From Geothrix terrae (lineage in GTDB: Bacteria > Acidobacteriota > Holophagae > Holophagales > Holophagaceae): a stretch of 64,000 bases of DNA. Under the pieces are notes generated by a model. That model was not told the DNA's origin. It saw only the letters and a list, made by a program, of their open reading frames with translations, and did no database searches. Position 1 is the first letter of the stretch. Every line of letters begins with the position of its first letter. This document shows, piece after piece, positions 16,757-25,578 of this stretch. The stretch lies in contig NZ_JAKZLA010000007.1 of NCBI RefSeq assembly GCF_022808775.1, positions 39,751 through 103,750 of the forward strand. The letters are read 5' to 3'. Made by a program: the position numbers and the translations under genes.

Positions 16757-17800
16757 TCAGCCCTTGGCCAGCCGCGTGAGGGTCTCCAGCGCGTCCGGCG
16801 GCCCCATCACCAGTAGCTCGTCGCCCTTCTGGAAGCGCTCCTCCCCGGAGGGATTGAACCGCAGGCCGGAACCGGGATGCACGAGGCCCACCAGCAGCGA
16901 GCCGGTGGCGTGGCGCAGCCGGGCCTCCCGCAGGGTCTGGCCCACCAGGGGCGAGCCGGTGGCGATGGCGATGCGCTCCAGCCCAAGCTCCAGCTGCTCC
17001 TGCTGCAGCACGATGTCGAAGAAGTTCATCATCTCGGGCTTGAGCAGCAGGCCGGCCATGCGGCGCCCGCCGATCTCGTAGGGGCTCACGATGTGGTCCG
17101 CGCCGGCGGCCTTCAGCTGACGCTCGGTGCCCAGCTTGGCGCTCCGGGCCACCACGGGGATGTCCGGACGCATCTGCTTGACGGTGAGGGTCACCAGCAC
17201 GTTGTCGGCGTCGGTGGTGAGGGCCGTGATGAGGCCGCGGGCCCGCCGGACGCCCGCGCGCTCCAGCACCATCTCCTCCATGGCGTTGCCGTAGAGGATC
17301 ATCTCACCGGCGAAGCGCGGGCTGCGGCCCTTGGTCTCGTCCTGCTCGATGATGACGAAGGGGATGCCCGCCTTCTTCAGCTCCCAGGCGGCCTGGAAGC
17401 CCATCTTCCCGAAGCCGCAGACAATGATGTGGTCCTTGAGGTCGTCCAGACGCTTCTGCATGCGGCGCTCCATGATGTAGCCCTTGAGGTCCCCCTCCAG
17501 GAGCAGGGCGGTCAGGTTCGATACGGCATAGGAAGCCGTCCCCAGGCCGATGACGAGGTAGAAGATGGTGAAGAGCTTGGTCTGGGCGTTCACGTCGCCC
17601 AGCTCCCGGAAGCCCACGGTGAACAGGGTGGTGACGGCCATGTAGAGGCTGTCGAGGGCGTTGAGGTGCGCCAGCTGGTGGTAGCCGAGCCCCCCGCACA
17701 CGATGACCGCCACCAGCAGGGCCAGGGTGTACTGCAGGCGCCTCAGAGGGACGGCCTGGCGCCCGTTCCGCTTCTCGGGAAATGGCGTCCCGCCCCTCAC
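16757..17800 (-). CDS. Two-TM potassium channel with RCK domain
   Basis: 347 residues: two transmembrane helices flanking a pore loop with TLFTVGFRELG (TVGF in place of the usual TVGY selectivity filter), then a RCK_N Rossmann domain (HIIVCGFGKMGFQAAWEL, TTDADNVLVTLTVK) and RCK_C. GTG 17800 is chosen because GGAGG sits 5 bases upstream, overlapping the thioesterase stop; upstream in-frame ATGs would overrun that gene. It is likely a ligand-gated K+ channel, encoded with the antiporter. Confidence 0.85.
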   Translation of the reverse strand: MRGGTPFPEKRNGRQAVPLRRLQYTLALLVAVIVCGGLGYHQLAHLNALDSLYMAVTTLFTVGFRELGDVNAQTKLFTIFYLVIGLGTASYAVSNLTALLLEGDLKGYIMERRMQKRLDDLKDHIIVCGFGKMGFQAAWELKKAGIPFVIIEQDETKGRSPRFAGEMILYGNAMEEMVLERAGVRRARGLITALTTDADNVLVTLTVKQMRPDIPVVARSAKLGTERQLKAAGADHIVSPYEIGGRRMAGLLLKPEMMNFFDIVLQQEQLELGLERIAIATGSPLVGQTLREARLRHATGSLLVGLVHPGSGLRFNPSGEERFQKGDELLVMGPPDALETLTRLAKG

Positions 17801-17801
17801 G

Positions 17802-18245
17802 TCATCCTCCGAGACCGGCCTTGATGGCGAAGTTGGCGGTGCTGTGCGCCACCAGGTCCGGGCCGCAGGTGAGCCGGCACGCGAGGATGCCGCTGCGGCC
17901 GGAGATCCGCACCACCTGGGCTTCCGCACGAACCTCGCCCCGGGCGGGCTCCAGGTAGCGGATGTGCAGGTCCGAGGTGGCGAAGGGCATGGCCCCGTCG
18001 AAGGCGGTGCTGAGGGCGAGGGCGCTGACCATGTCGGCGATGGTGGCGAGGACGCCGCCGTTCACCGTGCCGCGGCTGCCGTTGATGACGGCCTTGGTGG
18101 GTGCCAGCACCATGACGGCCTGGCCGGGGGTGACGGACTCGATGGTGAGCCCCCAGCCGCTGATGAGCGGCCAGGGGTGGAACCGCGTGCGCAATCGCTC
18201 CAGGAGATCCGGCGCCAGGGTCTCGGGTATGTGCGGCTTGACCAT
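17802..18245 (-). CDS. PaaI-type hotdog thioesterase
   Basis: About 147 residues of hotdog fold: GTVNGGVLATIADMVSALAL is the family signature with the catalytic-site Asp, followed by TSDLHIRYLEPARG and CRLTCGPDLVAHST. It probably hydrolyses acyl-CoA thioesters; substrate unknown. The start is uncertain between ATG 18245 and ATG 18263: a weak GGAG lies 12 bases before 18245 and nothing clear before 18263. Upstream of the channel gene. Confidence 0.8.
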   Translation of the reverse strand: MVKPHIPETLAPDLLERLRTRFHPWPLISGWGLTIESVTPGQAVMVLAPTKAVINGSRGTVNGGVLATIADMVSALALSTAFDGAMPFATSDLHIRYLEPARGEVRAEAQVVRISGRSGILACRLTCGPDLVAHSTANFAIKAGLGG

Positions 18246-18343
18246 GGTCCAGGATAGCTCCATTCGCCGGGGTCACGGCAAAGGAGCCCGGGCTTCACGA
18301 CCGCGTCACACCGCCATGGGGCAATGGTTCCGGAGGAACTCCC

Positions 18344-19342
18344 ATGACCTTTCGCGCGATCGTTCCCATCGCCCTGCTCGCCGTCGGCCTGGCCTGCCAG
18401 CCGCCCCGAGCGGTCCCCGTATCCGCGCCTCCCCCGCCCCCCGCGGCCCGGGAAGTGGCCCTGCCCGCCTACGCCGCGGAGCGGCCGGTATCGGGGGAGC
18501 TGAAGAGCGTGGGCTCGGATTCCATGGAACCGTTGATGGTGCTCTGGGGCGAGGACTTCAAGAAGGTCCACCCCCGGGTCGCCACGCAGTTCATCTGCAA
18601 GGGCTCCGCCACGGCTCCGAAGGCCCTCCTGGAGGGCAGCGCCATCATGGGCCAGATGAGCCGCGAGATGACCGACGCGGAACTGGCGGCCTTCCAGGCC
18701 AAGTACGGCTACGCGCCCACGCGCATCCCCGTCGCCGTGGACGCCCTGGTGGTCTACGTCAACGCCAACAACCCCATCAAGCAGCTCCGCATGGAGGAGA
18801 TCGACGCCATCTTCTCCACCACCCGCAGGAGCGGCGCGAAGCGCGACATCCTGCGCTGGGGCGACCTGGGCCTCGGCGGCGACTGGAAGCAGCGGGACAT
18901 CCAGGCCTACGGACGGGACGAGAACTCCGGCACCCGCGCCTTCTTCCGGGAGCACGTCATGAAGAAGGGCGACTTCAAGCCCGGCGTGAAGGCCTTCATG
19001 GACCAGTTCGCCGTGGTGGAGGCGCCGGCGGTGGATGGCGGCGGCATCAGCTATGGGCCCCTGCAGTACGCCAACCGCATGGTGAAGGGCGTGCCCGTGG
19101 CCTCCTTCGGCAGCGACACCTTCGTGGAACCGGCCCTGGAGACCATCCAGAGGGCCACCTACCCCCTGACCCGCTTCCTCTACATCTACGTGAACAAGGC
19201 CCCGGGCCGGGCGCTGGACCCCACGGTGAAGGAATTCCTCCACTTCGTGCTGTCCCGGGAGGGCCAGGCGGCGGTGGCCAGCTTCGGGGCCGTGCCCATC
19301 CCCGGGGACCTGGCGGCCATGGGCGTGGGCAAGCTCAACTGA
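18344..19342 (+). CDS. pstS: Phosphate-binding lipoprotein PstS-like
   Basis: 332 residues. LLAVGLAC at the N-terminus is a lipobox, followed by a Pro-rich linker. The PBP fold shows VGSDSMEPLM, GSATAPKALLEG, GRDENSGTRAFFREHVM (the phosphate-binding SGT segment) and ISYGPLQYANR. It is a periplasmic phosphate receptor of the PstS/SphX group. No pstC, pstA or pstB is nearby, so it may serve a remote transporter or another scavenging role. AGGAGG precedes the ATG. Confidence 0.85.
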   Translation: MTFRAIVPIALLAVGLACQPPRAVPVSAPPPPPAAREVALPAYAAERPVSGELKSVGSDSMEPLMVLWGEDFKKVHPRVATQFICKGSATAPKALLEGSAIMGQMSREMTDAELAAFQAKYGYAPTRIPVAVDALVVYVNANNPIKQLRMEEIDAIFSTTRRSGAKRDILRWGDLGLGGDWKQRDIQAYGRDENSGTRAFFREHVMKKGDFKPGVKAFMDQFAVVEAPAVDGGGISYGPLQYANRMVKGVPVASFGSDTFVEPALETIQRATYPLTRFLYIYVNKAPGRALDPTVKEFLHFVLSREGQAAVASFGAVPIPGDLAAMGVGKLN

Positions 19343-19349
19343 GGTCGCC

Positions 19350-19877
19350 ATGCCGCCACTGAGGCCACTGCTGATGCCGCTGCCGCTCGCCGCCCTGCTC
19401 GGGGCCGGGCCGGAGCCCCTGCCCGCGCCGCCGCCCCACCGTATCGTCCTGCAGCTGCCGGTGACGCCCGCGGCAAGAGGAGCTGCGGACCTGCGGCTCC
19501 AGGAGAACGGCTCGACGTACCCGGTGCCGGCGGGGCTCGAAGTGCCCCTTCGGATCGAAGGCGACCTCACGGCGCCTCCGACGGATCCCGGCCGCACCCT
19601 GATCCACTTCAGCCTGGAAGCGCCGGTCTATGACGCGCGCCGCCGCGCCCTGCTGCTGCCGGCCGGCACCCGACTGGTCGGGTTGGTCCACCTGCTGCGC
19701 GGCGAGTACCGGTTCGTGGCCTTCCAGTCCCTGACCCTCCCGGATGGCCGCAGCCTGGGGGCTCCGGAAGAAGGGTTCCGCCTGGGTCCAGGAACCCAGC
19801 TCGACATCCATGACGGCGGCCGGGCCATGCTTACCGTGGCCCGGCCGCTCCGGGTCGAGGCGTTCGGGAAACCTTAG
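19350..19877 (+). CDS. Exported protein with VirB10/TrbI-like C-terminal region
   Basis: 175 residues, short N-terminal hydrophobic leader, then a beta-rich body. DARRRALLLPAGTRLVGLV and FQSLTLPDGRSLG follow the pattern of VirB10/TrbI domains (LIPxGTRLIG ... LILPDGRS). It is much smaller than VirB10 and no secretion genes are adjacent. It starts 8 bases after pstS with a GAGG site, so it is likely co-transcribed. Function not known. Confidence 0.65.
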   Translation: MPPLRPLLMPLPLAALLGAGPEPLPAPPPHRIVLQLPVTPAARGAADLRLQENGSTYPVPAGLEVPLRIEGDLTAPPTDPGRTLIHFSLEAPVYDARRRALLLPAGTRLVGLVHLLRGEYRFVAFQSLTLPDGRSLGAPEEGFRLGPGTQLDIHDGGRAMLTVARPLRVEAFGKP

Positions 19878-19880
19878 GAC

Positions 19881-20915
19881 CTAGAGCTTCAGCACGCCCT
19901 TGAGGGTCTCCGCCATGTCCTGGAAGACCTTGGTCTGGACACTGTGGGGGTGCTCCGCCACGAAGGGCTTGCCGCTGTCCCCGCCCTCGCGGATGGCCAG
20001 GTCGATGGGGACCTCGCCCAGGAAGGGCAGCTCCATGCGGATGGCCGCGGCCTTCACGCCGCCGTGGCCGAAGATCTGGGTCTCCTTCCCGCAGCCGGGG
20101 CAGATGAAGCTGCTCATGTTCTCGATGATGCCGAGCACCGGCACCTTCACCGTGCCGAACATGCCGATGGCCTTCTTGGCATCGAGGAAGGCCACGTCCT
20201 GGGGCGTGCTGACGATGACCGCGCCGTCCACCTGGGCATTCTGGATGAGGGTGAGCTGCACGTCGCCGGTGCCGGGCGGCAGGTCGATGAGCAGCACGTC
20301 GAGGTCGCCCCAGGCCACGTCCTTCAGGAACTGCTGGAGGGCCTTGTTGAGCATGGCGCCGCGCCAGATGACCGGCCGGTCCTCCTCGATGAGCAGGCCC
20401 ATGGACATGACCTTGATGCCGAACTTCTCGAGGGGCAGGATCTGGCCATCGGGCGTGCCCAGGGGCGAGTCCTTGAGGCCCAGCATCATGGGGATGGAGG
20501 GGCCGTAGATGTCGGAATCCAGCAGGCCCACCTTCAGGCCCAATTGGGACAGCGCGATGGCGAGGTTGGCGGTGACGGTGCTCTTGCCCACGCCGCCCTT
20601 GCCGGAGCCCACCACCACGCAGCGCTTGATGCCGGGGATGAGGTTCTTGAACTCCACCTGGGCCGTCTTCTCCCAGCCGATCTCGATATCCGCCGCCGTG
20701 ACGCCGGGCTGGTTGAGGATCAACTCCTCCAGCGCCTGCTTGATGACCGCCACGCGGTCCCGGTAGGCGTCCATGAGCTGGAGCAGCACCGTCACCTTGC
20801 CCTCGGTGACGTCGATGCCCTTCACCGCCTTCAGGTTCGTGAGAGTGGCGTTGGTTCCGGGAACGACATAGGCATTCAGGGCTTCGAACAGGGCGGCGCG
20901 GCTGATCTTCGTCAT
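19881..20915 (-). CDS. apbC: Mrp/ApbC-type Fe-S cluster carrier ATPase
   Basis: 344 residues. The N-terminal MIP18/DUF59-like domain (about 1-90) precedes a MinD-like P-loop ATPase with the deviant Walker A VGSGKGGVGKST, LLDSDIYGPSIP, IDLPPGTGDVQL and the cluster-binding CPGCGKE. It assembles or transfers [4Fe-4S] clusters to apoproteins. ATG 20915 is preceded by GGAGACACGC. Convergent with the gene at 19350, separated by only 3 bases. Confidence 0.92.
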   Translation of the reverse strand: MTKISRAALFEALNAYVVPGTNATLTNLKAVKGIDVTEGKVTVLLQLMDAYRDRVAVIKQALEELILNQPGVTAADIEIGWEKTAQVEFKNLIPGIKRCVVVGSGKGGVGKSTVTANLAIALSQLGLKVGLLDSDIYGPSIPMMLGLKDSPLGTPDGQILPLEKFGIKVMSMGLLIEEDRPVIWRGAMLNKALQQFLKDVAWGDLDVLLIDLPPGTGDVQLTLIQNAQVDGAVIVSTPQDVAFLDAKKAIGMFGTVKVPVLGIIENMSSFICPGCGKETQIFGHGGVKAAAIRMELPFLGEVPIDLAIREGGDSGKPFVAEHPHSVQTKVFQDMAETLKGVLKL

Positions 20916-20959
20916 GCGTGTCTCCAGCCCATTAGTCTGACACGGGGAATGAATGGCGG

Positions 20960-21218
20960 CACGCGATGGTCCCGCGCGGCTCCCAGCCCCGTGCGGAGTT
21001 CCAGCCGGGGCGAGGCTCCACCTCCGCGAGCCCAAAGGGCGAGTGGGAGCCAGGCCCTGCGTGGCGTCAGGTGGAGGCGCGCAGCGCAACCCTAGGTCCC
21101 CGCAACGCGTGCGTTGCGAGGGGGGCCCCTGGAGGGCTGCCAGCCGAGGCAAGGTCCCCTTGCCTTGGCGCGGGGGTCCCGGGGTGTTCGCGAAGCGAGG
21201 AACCCCGGGAGAGCATCA
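20960..21218 (-). repeat. Stop-codon repeat, tandem short plus long copy, after ppk
   Basis: Read on the minus strand, the ppk TGA (21218-21216) begins TGATGCTCTCCCGGGG. Stem 1 is 21202-21210 with 21176-21184; hairpin 2 is 21157-21163 with 21147-21153. A second, longer unit follows with an inner palindrome CGCAACGC/GCGTTGCG (21101-21118) and a 75-bp module at 21012-21088 also found near 29.2 and 32.4 kb. This fills almost the whole 300-base gap before apbC. It probably also ends transcription. Confidence 0.75.
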
Positions 21219-23348
21219 AATATCCGGATCCAGCGGCCCCAGCTTCTGGGTCAAAGCTCCCACCCCGCTGGCCAGGAGGGTGTGCTCGTAGATGCGGAGC
21301 TGGCTGCGGAGGGGCGGGTCCTGGGGATCCAGGCCCCGGCGCAGCACATCGCCCTCGGGACCGAGGACCCGGCCCTTCAGGGTGTCATGCAGCTGGAGCT
21401 CCACCATCTCCATCACCTGGGCGGCCAGCACCGGGTCCACCAGGGGGAAGGCCAGCTCCACGCGGCGATCCAGGTTGCGGGGCATGAGGTCGGCGCTGGC
21501 GAGCAGCGTCTCGGGCTGTCCGTCATTGGCGAAGTGGTAGATCCGGGCGTGCTCCAGGAAGCGGTCGAGGATGGACAGCGCGCGGATGTTCTCCGACAGC
21601 CCCGGAACGCCGGGCCGCAGGCAGCAGGTGCCCCGCACGATGAGGTCCACCTTCACCCCCTCGCGGCTGGCCTCGTAGAGCAGCTGGATGAGCTGCGGGT
21701 CCACCAGGGCGTTCATCTTGAGCACCATCCGCGCCGGGCGCTTCTTCCGCGCATGGCCGATCTCCCGCTGGATGCGCTCCTTGAGCGCCTTCTTCAGGTG
21801 CTGGGGCGCCAGGAGGATCTGGTTGAACTTCGGGGGGCGGGTGTAGCCCGTGAGCATGTTGAAGAGGTTGGAGAGGTCCTCGCCGAACTCCGGCCGGGCG
21901 GTGAAGAGGCCCAGGTCCGAGTAGAGGCGGCTGGTCCGCTCGTTGTAGTTGCCCGTGCCCAGGTGGCAGTAGCGCTGGATGCCGGCGGCTTCCTGGCGCA
22001 CCACGAGGCAGGCCTTGCAGTGGATCTTGTGGTTGGGCAGGCCGTAGACCACGTGGACGCCGGTCTTCTCCAGGCGCCGGGCCCAGGCGATGTTGGCGGC
22101 CTCGTCGAAGCGGGCCCGCAGCTCCACGATGGCGGCCACCTGCTTGCCCCGCTCCGCGGCGCGCTCCAGGGCCGCGGCCACGGGGCTGTTGGCCGTCACC
22201 CGGTAGAGCGTCATCTTGATGGCGAGAACCTTGGGATCCTCGGCGGCCTCCCGCACGAAGCGCACCACGCTGTCGTCGAAGCTCTGGTAGGGATGGTGGA
22301 GGAGGATGTCGTTCTTGGCGATGGCATCGAAGACGCTGCCCGCCTGGTCCAGCTGGGGCACGGGCAAGGGCGGCAGCGGCGAGTCCTTGAGGTGGGGCAG
22401 GTCCAGCTGGACGTAGAGCTGCATGAGGTCCGAGAAGGCCGTGAGGCCCGAGCTCGGGTAGAGGTCTTCGGGGCTCAGCTCCATCTCCTCGATGAGCAGG
22501 TCCAGCACCTTGGCCGACAGGCCGTGCTCGTACTGGAGGCGCACCACGGCGCCCCGGCGCCGGTCGCGCAGGCTCTCCTCCACGGTCTTGAGCAGGTCCT
22601 CGGAGGGATCCTCCTCCACCGGCTGGTCCGAGTCGCGGGTGACGCGGATGGCGTGGCAGCACTTCACCGCATAGCCCAGGAAGAGGCGGGACAGGTGATG
22701 GCGGACCACGTCCTCGAGCATGACGAAGGCGTGGGCGTCCGGCCCCGAGGGCACGCGGAGGAAGCGGGAGGCGAGGCCCGTGGGCACGTGGATGAAGGAC
22801 AGCTCCGAGGCCGGCAGGTCCCCGTCCAGCAGGTCCTCGTCCGGCACCAGCTCCACCACCAGCACCAGGGCCCGGTTGCCCAGGCGCGGGAAGGGGTGGC
22901 CCGTGTCCACGGCCAGGGGCGTGATCAAGGGCAGGATGCTGCGCTCGAAGTAATCGAGGACGAAGGCCTCCTGGGCCCCATCGAGCTCCCTCGGATCGAG
23001 GATGCGGATGCCCGCGGCCTCCAGCTGGGGCTCGAGGATGGCGTGGAACAGCTCGTGCTGCCGGGCGGAGTAGGCGTGGATCCGCCCCGCCACACGCTCC
23101 AGCAGCTGGCGGGGCGTGAGGCCGTCCGGGCCGGGCTGGGTGATCCCCGCGTCGATCTGGCGCCAGATGCCCGCCACCCGCACCATGAAGAACTCGTCCC
23201 AGTTGTTCGATACGATGCCGAGGAACTTCACCCGCTCCAGCAGCGGCACCGAGGGGTCCTCCGCTTCCTCCATGACCCGGGCGTTGAAGTCCAGCCAGCT
23301 CAGCTCGCGGTTGAGCAGCTCCTCGGGACGGGGGATGGGGTGGAACAT
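21216..23348 (-). CDS. ppk1: Polyphosphate kinase 1
   Basis: 710 residues, the usual PPK1 length. LLNRELSWLDFNARVMEEA at the N-terminus, the catalytic histidine region LPNHKIHCKACLV, YCHLGTGNYNERTSRLYSD and the second His motif ARIYHF are all present. It reversibly makes polyphosphate from ATP at the membrane face. Start ATG 23348 matches the family N-terminus; in-frame starts further upstream would overlap the divergent rplY promoter. The TGA stop is the first codon of a repeat element. Confidence 0.93.
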   Translation of the reverse strand: MFHPIPRPEELLNRELSWLDFNARVMEEAEDPSVPLLERVKFLGIVSNNWDEFFMVRVAGIWRQIDAGITQPGPDGLTPRQLLERVAGRIHAYSARQHELFHAILEPQLEAAGIRILDPRELDGAQEAFVLDYFERSILPLITPLAVDTGHPFPRLGNRALVLVVELVPDEDLLDGDLPASELSFIHVPTGLASRFLRVPSGPDAHAFVMLEDVVRHHLSRLFLGYAVKCCHAIRVTRDSDQPVEEDPSEDLLKTVEESLRDRRRGAVVRLQYEHGLSAKVLDLLIEEMELSPEDLYPSSGLTAFSDLMQLYVQLDLPHLKDSPLPPLPVPQLDQAGSVFDAIAKNDILLHHPYQSFDDSVVRFVREAAEDPKVLAIKMTLYRVTANSPVAAALERAAERGKQVAAIVELRARFDEAANIAWARRLEKTGVHVVYGLPNHKIHCKACLVVRQEAAGIQRYCHLGTGNYNERTSRLYSDLGLFTARPEFGEDLSNLFNMLTGYTRPPKFNQILLAPQHLKKALKERIQREIGHARKKRPARMVLKMNALVDPQLIQLLYEASREGVKVDLIVRGTCCLRPGVPGLSENIRALSILDRFLEHARIYHFANDGQPETLLASADLMPRNLDRRVELAFPLVDPVLAAQVMEMVELQLHDTLKGRVLGPEGDVLRRGLDPQDPPLRSQLRIYEHTLLASGVGALTQKLGPLDPDI

Positions 23349-23407
23349 GGAAGCAGGATAATCCCGGCCCGTGGCGGTCGTGCGCCGGGGCGCGGTGAAT
23401 ATCCCCT

Positions 23408-23435
23408 TTGGTTTCGGGGCTTTTTCGGGCAGAAT
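23408..23435 (+). promoter_or_regulatory. Possible rplY promoter
   Basis: TTGGTT (23408-23413) and CAGAAT (23430-23435) with a 16-base spacer are a moderate sigma-70-like match about 95 bases before the rplY start. The same AT-leaning stretch could also serve divergent ppk. Confidence 0.35.
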
Positions 23436-23529
23436 CGGGGATTCGGCCCTCCATGGGGAGGCGCCGAGCGGTCCGCCCGGACCCACCCCAACGAGAGGGC
23501 GGCATCCAGCCGCCAGGTAGGAGGAAGAC

Positions 23530-24177
23530 ATGTCCCAGGAAGTCCTGGTCGTCCCCAAGCGCGAGACCTTCGGCAAGGCCGCCATCCGTGACCTCAAGAA
23601 GAACGGCATGATCCCGGCCGTGGTCTATGGCCTGAACGAGGCGCCCATCGCCATCGCCATCAGCCCCAAGGCCGTGGCCCGCGTGCTGGCCAGCGACGCC
23701 GGCATGAACTCCGTGATGTTCCTCCAGCGCGAGGGCACGGACATCAAGCGCCACGTCATCATCAAGGACCTGCAGCGCGACCCCATCACCGGCCGTCTCC
23801 GCCACGTCGATTTCATGCGCGTGGACATGACCCACAAGGTGCGCGTGAAGGTGCCCGTGCGCCTCATCGGAACCTCCATCGGCGTGAAGAGCATGGGCGG
23901 CATCCTCGACTTCGCCCACCGTGAGATCGAGCTCGAGTGCCTGCCCAGCATCATCCCCGCCCACATCGACGTGGACGTGACCAACCTGGCCGTGGGTGAC
24001 AGCATCCGCTTCGAACAGATCGCCCTCATGCCCAACGTGGCCTTCGTGGGCGACGCCCACCAGACGGTGTGCTCCGTCCGCGGCAAGGCCGCCGAGGAGG
24101 AGGAAGCCGCCGCTCCCGCGGCCGCCGCCGCCGAACCTGAAGTGGCCAAGAAGGGCAAGAAGGAAGAGAAGAAGTAA
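23530..24177 (+). CDS. rplY: 50S ribosomal protein L25/Ctc, long form
   Basis: 215 residues: the N-terminal L25 domain (VVPKRETFGKAAIRDLKKNGMIPAVVYG, HVIIKDLQRDPITGRLRHVDF) is followed by the CTC-type TL5 C-terminal domain and an Ala/Glu then Lys-rich tail. It binds 5S rRNA. AGGAGG precedes ATG 23530 and a clear terminator follows. In many bacteria rplY is immediately upstream of pth; here a TetR gene and a DUF6448 gene lie between them. Confidence 0.93.
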   Translation: MSQEVLVVPKRETFGKAAIRDLKKNGMIPAVVYGLNEAPIAIAISPKAVARVLASDAGMNSVMFLQREGTDIKRHVIIKDLQRDPITGRLRHVDFMRVDMTHKVRVKVPVRLIGTSIGVKSMGGILDFAHREIELECLPSIIPAHIDVDVTNLAVGDSIRFEQIALMPNVAFVGDAHQTVCSVRGKAAEEEEAAAPAAAAAEPEVAKKGKKEEKK

Positions 24178-24198
24178 CTTCTGGCCATCAGTTTTCAG

Positions 24199-24230
24199 AA
24201 AACGGGCGCCCTGCGGTGCCCGTTTTTTTT
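24199..24230 (+). terminator. Intrinsic terminator after rplY
   Basis: AAAACGGGCGCC and GGTGCCCGTTTT pair around CTGC and run into eight thymines (24223-24230). Confidence 0.92.
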
Positions 24231-24234
24231 GGGA

Positions 24235-24262
24235 TTGACAAAAGTAAGTACTTACTTACAAT
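24235..24262 (+). promoter_or_regulatory. TetR promoter with 16-bp operator palindrome
   Basis: TTGACA (24235-24240) and TACAAT (24257-24262), spacer 16, form a near-consensus sigma-70 promoter. The perfect palindrome AAGTAAGTACTTACTT (24242-24257) fills the spacer and touches the -10, a typical autorepressor site. The transcription start expected 6-7 bases after the -10 falls on or beside the ATG at 24269, so the mRNA may be leaderless. Confidence 0.85.
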
Positions 24263-24268
24263 CAAGTC

Positions 24269-24862
24269 ATGGCCCGACCTGCCCTGGAGCTCACCCCGAA
24301 GCGCGCGGAGATCGCGGACGCGGCGCTGCGTGTCATCGAGACCCGAGGCATCGCGGCCTTGACGACCAGCGCCCTGGCCGCGGAGCTGGGCGTCAGCAGC
24401 GGCGCCCCCTTCCGCCACTTCGCGAATCGCGATGAGATTCTCGAGGCCGTGGTCCTGCGGGTGGAGGAACTGATTCTCGGCACCTTCCCCCCGGAAACGG
24501 ATCCGCCCCTGGAGCGCATCCAGTCCCTCATCCGGGCCCGCGCGAAGGTGGTGGGCGGCCACCGGGGCATCGGGCGGCTGATGTTCTCCGAGCAGTTCGC
24601 CCTGGCGCTGCCGGAGACCGCCGCCGTCCGCCTGCGGACCGTGGTCGCCCGGACCCGGGCCTTCCTCCTGCAGGCCCTCGACGAGGGCCGCAGGGAGGGC
24701 ACCGTCCGCACCGATCTCTCGCCGGAGGCCCTGCTGACCGTGACCTTCGGGATGCTCATGCACCTCGTCTACGCCCAGGCCGCCGGCCAGGGCCGCCTCC
24801 AGGATGCCGGCGAGACCTGCGCCATCCTGCTCACCCTGCTCCGACCCGTCTCCGCGCCCTGA
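24269..24862 (+). CDS. TetR/AcrR-family regulator
   Basis: 197 residues. N-terminal helix-turn-helix: AALRVIETRGIAALTTSALAAELGVSSGAPFRHFANRDEIL. The C-terminal ligand domain is poorly conserved, as usual (MFSEQFALALPETAAVRL). Its own promoter carries a perfect palindrome, so autorepression is likely. The next gene, 24 bases downstream, is a DUF6448 protein and may be its target. Ligand unknown. No ribosome-binding site is visible before ATG. Confidence 0.88.
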   Translation: MARPALELTPKRAEIADAALRVIETRGIAALTTSALAAELGVSSGAPFRHFANRDEILEAVVLRVEELILGTFPPETDPPLERIQSLIRARAKVVGGHRGIGRLMFSEQFALALPETAAVRLRTVVARTRAFLLQALDEGRREGTVRTDLSPEALLTVTFGMLMHLVYAQAAGQGRLQDAGETCAILLTLLRPVSAP

Positions 24863-24886
24863 GCGCAGCACCTCACAGGAGTCCCC

Positions 24887-25525
24887 ATGCGCAAGTTCCC
24901 CCTCCCAGCCCTGCTCGCAACCATCCTGATGGGGCTCTCGACCCTGCCCCTGGCCGCCCACTGCGACGCCCTCGACGGTCCCGTGGTGACCGCCGCGCGT
25001 CAGGCCCTCGCCAAGGGCGACGTCAACCCGGTGCTGGCCTGGGTGAAGGGCGAGGACGAGGCCCAGATCCGCGCCGCCTTCGCCCGCACCCTCAAGGTCG
25101 GCGCCCTGGGCCCCGAAGCGAAGGAGCTGGCCGAAACCTACTTCTTCGAGACCCTGGTGCGCGTCCACCGGGCCGGCGAAGGCGCGCCCTACACGGGCCT
25201 CAAGCCCGCGGGCCTGGACCTGGGCCCCGCCATCCCCGCCGCGGACAAGGCCATGGCCTCCGGCGACCTGAAGCCCGTGTTCGAGCTCATGCACGGCGTC
25301 CTCAAGCCGGGCCTCGAGGCCCGCTTCAAGGAGGCCCGCGCCACCCGGAGCCAGGCCACCTCCGATCCCGCTTCCGGCCGCAAGGCCGTGGCCGCCTATG
25401 TGGATTTCCTCCACTACGTGGACGGTGTCTACCAGGCCGCCGCTGGTGGCGGCGCCCACGCCGAAGGTGCCGAAGCAGAAGCCCATGCCGCCCCCGCCAA
25501 GCCCGAGCCACACCACCAGCATTGA
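24887..25525 (+). CDS. DUF6448-like exported protein
   Basis: 212 residues with a signal peptide (FPLPALLATILMGLSTLPLAAH). The mature part begins HCDALDGPVVTAARQALAKGD and contains LGPEAKELAETYFFETLVRVHRAGEGAPYTGLKPAG, a strongly conserved stretch of the DUF6448 family. Helical throughout. The tail is rich in Ala, Glu and His (EAHAAP, PHHQH), possibly metal-binding. CAGGAG precedes the ATG. Probably co-transcribed with the TetR gene. Function not known. Confidence 0.78.
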   Translation: MRKFPLPALLATILMGLSTLPLAAHCDALDGPVVTAARQALAKGDVNPVLAWVKGEDEAQIRAAFARTLKVGALGPEAKELAETYFFETLVRVHRAGEGAPYTGLKPAGLDLGPAIPAADKAMASGDLKPVFELMHGVLKPGLEARFKEARATRSQATSDPASGRKAVAAYVDFLHYVDGVYQAAAGGGAHAEGAEAEAHAAPAKPEPHHQH

Positions 25526-25542
25526 AGGCTCTTCACTCCGGG

Positions 25543-25566
25543 AGCGGGCGCCAGACGGCGCCCGCT
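25543..25566 (+). terminator. Terminator-like hairpin after DUF6448 gene
   Basis: AGCGGGCGCC and GGCGCCCGCT pair perfectly around AGAC, followed by GCCTTTCC rather than a strong T-tract. Confidence 0.75.
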
Positions 25567-25578
25567 GCCTTTCCCGAG

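Noticed and set aside
21523-24060. Long minus-strand frame (845 codons) across ppk1 and rplY
   Set aside because: Runs out of frame with ppk1 and antisense to rplY, with repetitive shadow composition and no recognisable domain.
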